DNA from: an uncultured Collinsella sp.
GTDB taxonomy: Bacteria; Actinomycetota; Coriobacteriia; Coriobacteriales; Coriobacteriaceae
Direction of reading: 5' to 3'
DNA length: 12,686 nt
Assembly: GCA_902491055.1 (NCBI GenBank)
Contig: CABUGI010000055.1
Location: 1 to 12,686, forward strand
Position numbers and translations under genes: made by a program. Positions 6,500 through 12,686 of the stretch are shown one piece after another. The number at the start of each line of letters is the position of its first letter. Position 1 is the first letter of the stretch. The notes under the pieces were generated by a model. That model was not told the DNA's origin and searched no databases. It worked only from the letters and a program-made list of their open reading frames with translations.

Positions 6500-8527
6500 C
6501 TACGGCCGCTCGTTGGGAGCCAGGCGCTGCATCTTGTTCACGGCCTTGAACTTGGTGAACAGCGGCACGTACTCAAAGCTCACGTTGGAGTTCTCCAGAC
6601 CGTACCAACGCGCGGGCGTGCCGGCGGCGCGGCGAATGATGTACTTGAGCGTGATGGCCGTACGCTCGCTAGGCTCCACATCGCTTTCGGGCGCCAGAAG
6701 CTTACGGATCAGGACGAACTTGAACGTGCCGATGTTACCCGGATCCTTGTAGACCGAGTAGTCATGCGTCTGCGGCGGCAGCTCGCCGGTGGCAGCCAGG
6801 TCCTGAACAACCTGACGCAGATAGGCATTGACGCGCTGGTTGATCTTGTAGCCCAAGTACAGATGCACGCGGAACACGTAGTCGGTGCCGAACGTCTCGA
6901 CCGAATAGGCAAAGGTATGCGGCTCGTCCATGGTCTCGACATTCACAAACCACCAGGCGTGAGCACGCTTGGGATGCTTGTCCAAAATCGAATAGACGAT
7001 ATCGCGGTCGATGTAGTCGGTATGGGTGTCCTTGGTCAGGTACACGACGTTGTCGCTCATGCGCTCATAGCGATCGTCGTCGCGCAGGCGCTTGAGCTGC
7101 GGCAGGTAGCTGCGCAGCGGCAGCAGCGTAAACTGGCGCTGCTCGACCGCCGTGCCGTTGTACCAGCACACCATAATGCCCATGATGAGTGCAGCCATGA
7201 GGATGGTGAAGTAGCCGCCGTGGAAGAACTTGGTGAGCGAGCTCACGAAGAAGAAGCCTTCGAGCAAAAGGAAGAAGGCCGCGAAGATCCACGGAGCAAC
7301 CTTGAGCTTGCGCTCCTCGTGCAGGTAGAAGAAGAGCAGCAGCGTGGTGCACATCATAGTCAGCGTAATGGCAAGGCCGTAGGCGGCTTCCATATGCGCC
7401 GAGTTCTGGAACAGCAGCACCACGATGACGCAGCCGACAAGCATGACGTTGTTGACCATGGGGATGTAGAGCTGGCCCTTGGTCTCGGCAGGGTAGAAGA
7501 CCTGCATGTGCGGCATGAGGTCCAGGCGGCTAGCCTCGGACACCAGCGAGAATGCGCCGGTGATGAGCGCCTGCGAGGCAATGATGGCCGCGACGGTGGA
7601 AAGGCCTACGGCAAACGGGCGCAGGCCCGGGGCGAGCATCTGGTAGAACGGGTTGAGATCGGCAATGCCCATGAGCTCGGGGTTGGCAGCGTTGTTCATA
7701 AGCCAAGCGCCCTGGCCCATATAGGAAAGCAGCAGGCAGCACTTAACGAACGGCCAGGTGGCGTAGATGTTGCCGCGGCCGACGTGGCCCATGTCGGAGT
7801 AGAGCGCCTCGGCACCGGTGGTGGCGAGGAAGCAGCTGCCCAGAATCATGATGCCCGCGTGGTTGTTGGGGCTCAGCAAAAAGGCGATGCCGCGCACCGG
7901 GTTGAGGCACAGCAGCACGGCGGGGTGCTGGAAGACAAAGAACAGACCCGTGCCGCCCAGGAACAGGAACCACAGCGTCATGATGGGGCCAAAGGCGTGA
8001 CCGATCTTGGCCGTACCGATGCGCTGTACCAAGAAGAGCGCGATGATGATGGCAAGCGTAATGGCGACGACGCGGCCCTGATCATCGCCCAGCACGGCAT
8101 GGACCGCCGGGATGGTGCGCAGGCCCTCGATGGCCGTGGTAACGGTAACGGCCGGCGTCAGGATGCCGTCGGCGAGCAGCGCGGCGCCACCCAGCATGGC
8201 GGGGATGATGAGCCATTTACCGCAGCGCTTAACCAAGCTGTACAGGGCAAAGATGCCGCCCTCACCATGGTTATCGGCGCGCAGCGAGATGAGCACATAC
8301 TTGATAGTGGTCAGCAGCGTGACCGTCCACACGACAAGGGAGAGCGCGCCAAGCACGAACTCCTCCGTCACGCTCCCGATGCCGCCGTTGCCGGCAACGA
8401 GCGCCTTGGTTACATACATAGGGCTGGTGCCGATATCGCCGTACACCACGCCCAGCGTGACGAGCATCGCCGAGATGCTCACAGGAATCGCAGCGTGCGA
8501 GGCTGCCTCCTTGGCCTTTTGTTCCAT
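6500..8527 (-). CDS. kup: Kup-family K+ uptake permease
   Basis: This 675-residue inner-membrane protein imports K+ with H+. It shows the KUP signature GVVYGDIGTSPMY at 26-38 (conserved D31), then ADNHGEGGIFAL, an acidic residue in LADGILTPAVTV (about D120), SNNHAGIM-like and TGAEALYSDMGHVG segments, and ASQALITGAFSL. There are about twelve hydrophobic segments up to residue about 445, then a C-terminal cytosolic domain of some 230 residues. This is slightly longer than E. coli Kup (622). I chose the ATG at 8527, with GGGAGG 10 nt upstream; a TTG six codons earlier (8545) would overlap that ribosome binding site. In other Gram-positives Kup proteins are inhibited by c-di-AMP through the C-terminal domain, but no binding residues can be asserted here. 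It heads a same-strand run with the small TM gene and kdpDE, suggesting shared potassium control. The 740-codon plus-strand frame over this gene is a shadow. Confidence 0.93.
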   Translation of the reverse strand: MEQKAKEAASHAAIPVSISAMLVTLGVVYGDIGTSPMYVTKALVAGNGGIGSVTEEFVLGALSLVVWTVTLLTTIKYVLISLRADNHGEGGIFALYSLVKRCGKWLIIPAMLGGAALLADGILTPAVTVTTAIEGLRTIPAVHAVLGDDQGRVVAITLAIIIALFLVQRIGTAKIGHAFGPIMTLWFLFLGGTGLFFVFQHPAVLLCLNPVRGIAFLLSPNNHAGIMILGSCFLATTGAEALYSDMGHVGRGNIYATWPFVKCCLLLSYMGQGAWLMNNAANPELMGIADLNPFYQMLAPGLRPFAVGLSTVAAIIASQALITGAFSLVSEASRLDLMPHMQVFYPAETKGQLYIPMVNNVMLVGCVIVVLLFQNSAHMEAAYGLAITLTMMCTTLLLFFYLHEERKLKVAPWIFAAFFLLLEGFFFVSSLTKFFHGGYFTILMAALIMGIMVCWYNGTAVEQRQFTLLPLRSYLPQLKRLRDDDRYERMSDNVVYLTKDTHTDYIDRDIVYSILDKHPKRAHAWWFVNVETMDEPHTFAYSVETFGTDYVFRVHLYLGYKINQRVNAYLRQVVQDLAATGELPPQTHDYSVYKDPGNIGTFKFVLIRKLLAPESDVEPSERTAITLKYIIRRAAGTPARWYGLENSNVSFEYVPLFTKFKAVNKMQRLAPNERP

Positions 8528-8562
8528 AAGCCGGTTTCCTCCCAACTTTAACGTTCGAGGGG

Positions 8563-8568
8563 ATTATA
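8563..8568 (-). promoter_or_regulatory. -10 box of the kup promoter
   Basis: The minus strand carries a perfect TATAAT, 35 nt before the chosen kup start. No convincing -35 hexamer is found 16-18 bp upstream. Initiation here would leave a leader of only about 30 nt, too short for a riboswitch such as ydaO. Confidence 0.5.
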
Positions 8569-8639
8569 GGTAATCGGCCCATGTTTTAATGCACTGTTTT
8601 CCCAGCTAGATAAACATTTATACGGCCTTTAGGCCACCA

Positions 8640-8687
8640 CGGCGATATGGAATGTGCCAAAGGGACTGTCCCTTTGGCACATCGCCG
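8640..8687. repeat. Nested palindrome between nitroreductase and kup
   Basis: The core is a perfect 15-bp inverted repeat with one central base (8652-8666, T at 8667, 8668-8682; left arm ATGTGCCAAAGGGAC). An outer pair CGGCGAT / ATCGCCG (8640-8646 and 8681-8687) extends it with a 5-nt bulge on one side. No T-tract follows on either strand, so it is a poor intrinsic terminator for the nitroreductase gene that ends at 8694. The AAAGGGAC core is also found in the palindrome at 6160-6198, suggesting related dispersed elements. Confidence 0.65.
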
Positions 8688-8693
8688 CATTCG

Positions 8694-9566
8694 TTACTTG
8701 CCGAGCCAGTTTTTGAACCACCACTCCATGGAACGGCTCATCTCGGCCATAAAGGGGCTCGTGTGCTTGCGGGTGTAGATATCCACCACGCGCTCGCCTA
8801 CCTCGCGGGCATGCGGACGGAACATCGCGTCCATCTCGGCCACCTGCGCGTCCATGGTCGCAGCATCGGCGCGGCAGTAGCGCTCCTCGTGCACCAGGTT
8901 CACCACGGGATGCGCAATAGCCGGGCGCTCCTTACGGGGTGTGCCGATGATGAGCATCGACAGCGGCATGGTATAGGGCGGCAGATCGAGCAGCTCGGCC
9001 ACTTCCTCGGCATTCTCGACGATGTCGCCGATATAGCAGCTCCCCAGGCCCAGGGCCTCGGCGGCAACCACGGCGTTTTGGGCGGCGATCACGGCGTCCT
9101 GGGCCGCGATGGCAAAGTCGCCCAAACCCGGCGCGCGGCGGGGCGCCTTGCCCGTACGCTCGACAAACTCGGGCTCAAAGCAGCCCACGTGCTCAAACAG
9201 ATCGATCCACTTGGCATAATCGACCACAAATATTAGTGCCCAGGGCGCCTTGGCGATCATGGGCTGGTGGTCGCACAGGTCGGCCAGACGGTCCAGCGTA
9301 GCCTGCTCGCGAATGCTCACGATGGAATACATCATCATGGCGCCCGCCGATGGTGCGCGACTCGCCGCATGCAAGATCGCCGCCCGCTGCTCGTCGGTCA
9401 CCGCCACGGGACGGTCATCGTCATCACGCGCGAAGGCACGCGTAGACGAACGGTGCTCCAACGTGTCCAGCACCGCGTTGCCCGTGGTCTCGACCGGATA
9501 ACCGCACGTATCCACAACCGCAGCTCCGTCGCCGCCCATGTCCGCCTTGCAAACCTGCTCGCTCAT
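8694..9566 (-). CDS. Nitroreductase-family flavoprotein
   Basis: This 290-residue cytosolic protein belongs to the FMN-dependent nitroreductase superfamily, which reduces nitroaromatics, quinones or flavins with NAD(P)H. The FMN-phosphate-binding start of the fold is HRSSTRAF (38-45), followed by ASRAPSAGAMMMYSIV (about 68-83). The second conserved block is GLGSCYIGD (about 173-181), then NAEEVAELLDLPPYTMPLSM and IIGTP, the pattern shared with NfsA-like and related dimeric enzymes. About 30 residues precede the fold and a roughly 60-residue helical tail follows (ending MEWWFKNWLGK), making it longer than the usual 180-250. The ATG at 9566 has a GAGGG/AGGG purine stretch just upstream. It is divergent from the LTA-synthase-like gene and lies upstream of kup on the same strand with a 166-nt gap, probably as a separate transcript. 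The physiological substrate is unknown. Confidence 0.88.
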   Translation of the reverse strand: MSEQVCKADMGGDGAAVVDTCGYPVETTGNAVLDTLEHRSSTRAFARDDDDRPVAVTDEQRAAILHAASRAPSAGAMMMYSIVSIREQATLDRLADLCDHQPMIAKAPWALIFVVDYAKWIDLFEHVGCFEPEFVERTGKAPRRAPGLGDFAIAAQDAVIAAQNAVVAAEALGLGSCYIGDIVENAEEVAELLDLPPYTMPLSMLIIGTPRKERPAIAHPVVNLVHEERYCRADAATMDAQVAEMDAMFRPHAREVGERVVDIYTRKHTSPFMAEMSRSMEWWFKNWLGK

Positions 9567-9780
9567 CGCCCTACCCTCGCCATTTCTTTAAGAAGCCTTT
9601 ACGTTTCCGTGTAATTCCCGTCCATTATCGCGCAGGTCGCCACTACATTGCGCCACACCACCACGCGTGCGCGTTAATATGGCTGGTTGTTGTGCGCAGC
9701 CACCAATTGCAGCGCATATCTTGGTAACAATCGGGTAAATCCCCGCTTTCGTAGGTTTTGCATTTGTGAGGAGTTTCAGC
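9567..9780. other. Divergent intergenic region, no gene seen
   Basis: This 214-nt gap must hold the promoters of the nitroreductase (minus) and the LTA-synthase-like gene (plus). It is less GC-rich than the flanking genes. I see a short TGGCTG/CAGCCA dyad (about 9680-9702) and the 8-bp palindrome CACGCGTG (9662-9669), but no hexamer pair good enough to call a promoter. A GAGGAG ribosome binding site for the plus-strand gene is at 9768-9773. Confidence 0.4.
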
Positions 9781-12081
9781 ATGTTCGCTGCCGCCATCTC
9801 GCTCGTCGGTCTTGCGGCGACCGTCTACCTTGTCTTGCGCGAGGCCAAGGCCATTCGCGCACAGTCGGGCACTGTTGCCAAGGGCGCCATCGCCTGGAGC
9901 GTCGCCTTTGGCCTGTTCCAGCTCTTTTTGACCGTCTGGGGCGCCATTGGCCTCGTCGCCCAAAACGAGCCGCTCGCCTTTGTGATGCTCATCCTAACCA
10001 ACGCCATCCTCACCGGATGCGCCTGGGCCAGCATCGCCCGCGACCGCATCGCCCCGCGCGTCTTTGCGTTCGCTGCTACCGATGCCCCCGCCCCCACCGG
10101 CAAGCTCGCCCGCCTGCGCGGCGCCTTTGTGGGCAAACCGCTCGTCGCCGCCGTCCTGTGCCTGCTGCTCGCCGGCGTCTTTGCACTGCTGGGCATGGAG
10201 GTCTCGTCCAACCATGACTTTACCTGGGTCTACCCCCTGTGCATCTTGCTCGAGTGGGCCATCATCACCGTGCTCATGACCGGCTTGTTCTTCCTATTCC
10301 AGCGCCACGGCGCAGCTCCCGCGGTCCTGGCCTTTGCCCTCTTTGTCCTGGGCATTGCCGAGTTCTTCGTCATCACGTTTAAATCCATGCCGATCCAGCC
10401 GGGCGACCTTTCGGCCATCTCCACCGCCGCCGCGGTCGCCGGCAACGGCTACACCTTCTCGATCTCGCTGTTCTGCGTGCTGTCCATGGGCTTTGCCGCC
10501 ATCGCCATGCTGCTGTGCGAGTATGCCGGCCTGGTCGCGCCGCATCGCCAGAAGGGTGCCGCCAACGCCAAGCGCATGTTGCTCACCAACCTGCTCGTGG
10601 CGGTGCTGTGCCTGGGCGGCGCGACCGCGCATGTCACGCTCATCGACTACTACAACACCCTCGGCATCACCGTCTACACCTGGCGCCCGCTCGAGAGCTA
10701 CTGGCGCGAGGGCTATCTGCCTGCCTTTATTAGTGCGGCACAGTCCATCAAGCCGCCCAAACCCGCCGACTACTCCGTCGACGATGCCAAGGCCACGCTC
10801 AAAAAGTACGCCAAGGCCTACGACAAGTCCGACGCCGCCAAGAGCGACGAGCGCACCGCCGCAAAGGAGCAGTTCGACAGCGAGAAGCCCACGGTCATCG
10901 CCATCATGAACGAGACCTTCTCGGACCTGTCGATCTACCAGAACATGCGCGCCGGCTACGAGGGCCCGCTGTACTTTAAGAACCTGTCCAACTGCCTCAG
11001 CCGCGGCAAGCTCTATGTAAGCGCCTACGGCGGCGGCACGGCCAATACCGAGTTTGAGTTTATGACCGGCAACTCCATGGCCAACCTGGGCTCGGGCGTG
11101 TACCCCTACACCATCTACAACATGGAGACGACCGGGAACCTGGCAGAGCAGTTCAAGTCGCTCGGCTATTCCACCACCGCCATGCACCCCAACCACGCCA
11201 CCAACTGGAACCGCGAGAACGTGTACAAGGACTTTGGCTTTGACCAGTTCCTGTCCATCAACGACTTCCAGGGAGCCGACACCCTGCGCGGTATGGTGAC
11301 CGACCAGGCTACCTACGACAAGATTCTTGAGCTGCTCGATCAGAACGCCGATCCGCAGTTTATCTTCGACGTGACCATGCAGAACCACTCGGGCTACGAC
11401 ACGGGCCTGCTGCCGGTCGACAAGCAGATGCACCTGAACATCGACACGACCGACCTGGACGCCAAGACCGTCGAGGACAGCACGCTCTCCGATGTCGACG
11501 AGTATGTCTCGTGCATCGAGCAGTCCGACCAGGCGCTGCGTTACTTCCTCAACGCCCTGAACAAACTCGACCGCAAGGTGGTCGTGGTGTTCTGGGGCGA
11601 CCATCAACCGTTCTTCCCGTCCAAGTTCAATGACAAGTGGTTTACCGGCGAAGACGATGCTACGCATCAGGAGCGCCTGTGGCAGACCGACTACATCATC
11701 TGGGCCAACTACGACGTTGCCGGCTGCGACCAGACGAGCGAGACCGACGACCTGTCCACCAACTACCTGTCCACCCAGCTGATGCAGCTGATCGGCGCCC
11801 CGCTGACCGACTACCAGAAAGCGCACATGACGCTGCGTAAGTCGCTGCCCGCCATCAACTCGGTGGGCTACGAGGACGCCAGCCTGCGCTGGGCGCTCTC
11901 CTCCAACGTCACCGGTGACGACGCCGCTGCCGCAGCCGCAACCAAGGCGCGCGAGGATTACGCCAAGATGCAGTACTACGAGATGTTCCGCGACGGCAAG
12001 AACGTCTACACCGAGCACTTCCAGACCGAGGCCAACGAGACCGACCCCAACCTGGCGCCGGGTACGACCAAGATTAAGTAG
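9781..12081 (+). CDS. LTA synthase / phosphoglycerol transferase-like membrane sulfatase-fold enzyme
   Basis: The 766-residue protein has about eight hydrophobic helices in residues 1-300 and then an extracellular sulfatase-type domain. The latter begins near KPTVIAIMNETF (E378, metal ligand position) and contains GGGTANTEFEFMTGNS with T420 as the likely nucleophile. Further on are HPNHATNWNRENVYKDFGFD, QNHSGYD with H536, and FWGDHQPFF with metal ligands D607 and H608. Order and spacing match LtaS (E255, T300, H416, D475-H476 in S. aureus). LtaS-type enzymes move phosphoglycerol from phosphatidylglycerol to lipoteichoic acid or another envelope glycan. The acceptor here is not evident, so LTA itself is not claimed. 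The ATG at 9781 follows GAGGAG by 7 nt; the GTG at 9766 in the same frame would precede the ribosome binding site. There is an Ala-rich stretch near 715-725 and a hydrophilic tail. It stands alone, with a terminator at 12289-12313. Confidence 0.88.
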   Translation: MFAAAISLVGLAATVYLVLREAKAIRAQSGTVAKGAIAWSVAFGLFQLFLTVWGAIGLVAQNEPLAFVMLILTNAILTGCAWASIARDRIAPRVFAFAATDAPAPTGKLARLRGAFVGKPLVAAVLCLLLAGVFALLGMEVSSNHDFTWVYPLCILLEWAIITVLMTGLFFLFQRHGAAPAVLAFALFVLGIAEFFVITFKSMPIQPGDLSAISTAAAVAGNGYTFSISLFCVLSMGFAAIAMLLCEYAGLVAPHRQKGAANAKRMLLTNLLVAVLCLGGATAHVTLIDYYNTLGITVYTWRPLESYWREGYLPAFISAAQSIKPPKPADYSVDDAKATLKKYAKAYDKSDAAKSDERTAAKEQFDSEKPTVIAIMNETFSDLSIYQNMRAGYEGPLYFKNLSNCLSRGKLYVSAYGGGTANTEFEFMTGNSMANLGSGVYPYTIYNMETTGNLAEQFKSLGYSTTAMHPNHATNWNRENVYKDFGFDQFLSINDFQGADTLRGMVTDQATYDKILELLDQNADPQFIFDVTMQNHSGYDTGLLPVDKQMHLNIDTTDLDAKTVEDSTLSDVDEYVSCIEQSDQALRYFLNALNKLDRKVVVVFWGDHQPFFPSKFNDKWFTGEDDATHQERLWQTDYIIWANYDVAGCDQTSETDDLSTNYLSTQLMQLIGAPLTDYQKAHMTLRKSLPAINSVGYEDASLRWALSSNVTGDDAAAAAATKAREDYAKMQYYEMFRDGKNVYTEHFQTEANETDPNLAPGTTKIK

Positions 12082-12101
12082 CGGGTCACTCATAACTGGT
12101 T

Positions 12102-12232
12102 CGTCTGCCCGGCGGCGCGGAACGTAAGGTTCCCTGCTCGGACAGTCCTGCTCGCACGGAGAGCACATTAAGTGCTCTCCGGCTCGTGCGGAACTCGCGA
12201 TGAACCTTACGTTCCGCGTCGCCGGGCAGACG
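12102..12232. repeat. 131-nt long inverted repeat / giant hairpin after the LTA-synthase-like gene
   Basis: Outer arms of 31 nt (12102-12132 and 12202-12232) are complementary at every position except one, where G faces T (a wobble in RNA). An inner hairpin of 9 bp, GGAGAGCAC / GTGCTCTCC with loop ATTAA (12158-12180), is flanked by CGCAC/GTGCG pairing. The element starts 21 nt after the stop codon at 12081. There is no T-tract behind it, so it is not a standard terminator. It may be a dispersed palindromic element or a structured 3' UTR. No open frame of note crosses it. Confidence 0.75.
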
Positions 12233-12288
12233 CCTCGGTGTTGAAGCGCGGCTTGTCATGGGGACACCTGCTGAACATATATAAGTTG

Positions 12289-12313
12289 AAGGCCACGTCA
12301 TGTGGCCTTTTTT
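12289..12313 (+). terminator. Rho-independent terminator of the LTA-synthase-like transcript
   Basis: AAGGCCAC and GTGGCCTT form an 8-bp stem with loop GTCAT, running straight into six T residues (12308-12313). It lies 208 nt after the stop codon at 12081, downstream of the long hairpin, so the hairpin would be part of the mRNA 3' UTR. Confidence 0.85.
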
Positions 12314-12318
12314 GAATC

Positions 12319-12530
12319 CGGAAACCGTGTCCCAGAATTCACGTCCGGAATGGGATGCAGTTTCCGCTTGTGGCTCCGTTGGGAAACTGCATCCCACTCC
12401 GATCGCAAATTCCGGGTCGCAGTTTCCGCCAGAGCCCTCAACCGGAAACTGCATCCCACTCCAAAGGCGAATTCCGGGACACACTTTCCGAAACCCCATC
12501 CATCCGGAAAGCCCGTCCCATTCTGAATAC
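12319..12530. repeat. Array of 48-bp palindromic units with 62-bp period
   Basis: Three full units of exactly 48 bp lie at 12319-12366, 12381-12428 and 12443-12490, and a degenerate fourth begins at 12505. All are separated by 14-bp non-identical spacers, so unit starts are exactly 62 bp apart. Each unit has imperfect inverted arms of the type GGAAACTGCATCCCA ... GCAGTTTCC around an AATTCC-containing centre. The first unit matches the others best when reverse-complemented. A period of 62 is not divisible by three, so the frames that cross it are not conserved coding. Spacers of 14 bp and absence of cas genes rule out a normal CRISPR array. Confidence 0.75.
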
Positions 12531-12635
12531 ATCCAGCGAACATATGCGAGCGTGTTGTCCAGAACGGTCTCGTCATCGGGGTGATGGAAAATGTCACCCC
12601 AAACGCTTGCCACGGTTGCGCCTATGAGTGTCAAG
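12531..12635. other. Non-coding stretch between repeat array and minus-strand terminator
   Basis: About 105 nt in which I see no supported gene. A minus-strand frame (12634 down to 12086, TTG start) and short plus-strand frames cross it, but none has a ribosome binding site or family-like sequence. The minus-strand one starts at a TTG immediately after the T-run of the terminator and runs through the repeat array. Confidence 0.5.
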
Positions 12636-12663
12636 AAAAAAGCCTCGAGAATTTCGAGGCTTT
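12636..12663 (-). terminator. Rho-independent terminator for a minus-strand gene beyond the right edge
   Basis: AAAGCCTCGA (12639-12648) pairs with TCGAGGCTTT (12654-12663) around a 5-nt loop. Read on the minus strand the stem ends in a run of six T, so it terminates transcription coming from the right. A TGA in one frame at about 12664-12666 could be the end of that gene, but too little is visible to call it. Confidence 0.75.
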
Positions 12664-12686
12664 CACATTTGTATTGTTTTGCACGA

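Noticed and set aside
6329..8551. 740-codon open frame on the plus strand over kup
   Set aside because: It is exactly antisense to a clearly identified Kup permease; its His/Gln/Arg/Val-rich composition is the typical antisense shadow of a GC-rich gene.
8528..8693. ydaO/c-di-AMP riboswitch upstream of kup
   Set aside because: The best -10 leaves a leader of about 30 nt, and the rest of the gap is a simple palindrome, not a multi-stem aptamer.
10294..12168. 624-codon minus-strand frame over the LTA-synthase-like gene
   Set aside because: It is antisense to a gene with conserved catalytic residues; Val/Gly-rich low-complexity translation and no family motif.
12102..12232. Long inverted repeat as intrinsic terminator
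   Set aside because: No T-tract follows on either strand, and a proper terminator is present at 12289-12313.
12319..12530. CRISPR array
   Set aside because: Repeats are 48 bp and degenerate, spacers only 14 bp, one unit is inverted, and no cas genes are nearby.
12086..12634. 182-codon minus-strand frame across the repeat array
   Set aside because: It starts at a TTG right after a terminator T-run and reads through palindromic units whose 62-bp period shifts frame; no family-like sequence.
12584..12686. Plus-strand frame beginning MENVTPNACHGCAYEC and open to the window edge
   Set aside because: No ribosome binding site at usable spacing, only 34 codons visible, and it runs through a strong minus-strand terminator hairpin.

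Overview
The window is a GC-rich bacterial chromosome segment with dense coding, short intergenic gaps, purine-rich ribosome binding sites and frequent GTG/TTG start ambiguity. Gene content (a fused RlmK/L rRNA methyltransferase, a Kup potassium transporter, a short KdpD-like kinase, an LTA-synthase-type phosphotransferase) and the many intergenic palindromes suggest an actinobacterial gut lineage, most likely Coriobacteriia such as Collinsella. That assignment rests on overall impression, not on a database match. No rRNA, tRNA, transposase, phage gene or cas gene is visible.

Layout, left to right. The left edge cuts the start of a minus-strand gene whose first residues look like the transaldolase family (1-38). 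Behind it lies a 193-nt control region with two small dyads. Next comes a minus-strand HAD phosphatase (232-1059), which shares a 75-nt divergent promoter gap with a plus-strand RlmKL-type methyltransferase (1135-3693). A 67-nt imperfect palindrome separates that gene from a minus-strand block. In transcription order the block runs: nitroreductase (9566-8694), Kup K+ transporter (8527-6500), a 64-residue single-TM protein (6438-6244), a short KdpD-like kinase (6131-4506) and KdpE-like regulator (4501-3788). On the plus strand, divergent from the nitroreductase, is an LTA synthase/phosphoglycerol transferase-like membrane enzyme (9781-12081). The last 605 nt hold no convincing gene. They contain a 131-nt hairpin, a plus-strand terminator, a regular array of 48-bp palindromic units with 62-bp period, and a minus-strand terminator for a gene beyond the right edge.

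How the genes may work together. Kup, the small membrane protein and the KdpDE-like pair lie on one strand and plausibly form a potassium-homeostasis unit. No kdpFABC pump genes are present in the window, and the kinase lacks the long cytoplasmic N-terminal sensor region of classical KdpD. The other genes look like independent housekeeping or envelope functions.

The most notable observations are three. The N-terminal (RlmL) methyltransferase half of the RlmKL protein has lost its SAM-binding and NPPY catalytic motifs while the RlmK half is intact. The 3' end carries an exactly periodic palindrome array. Nearly every longer intergenic gap carries its own sizeable palindromic element, two of which share a core sequence.
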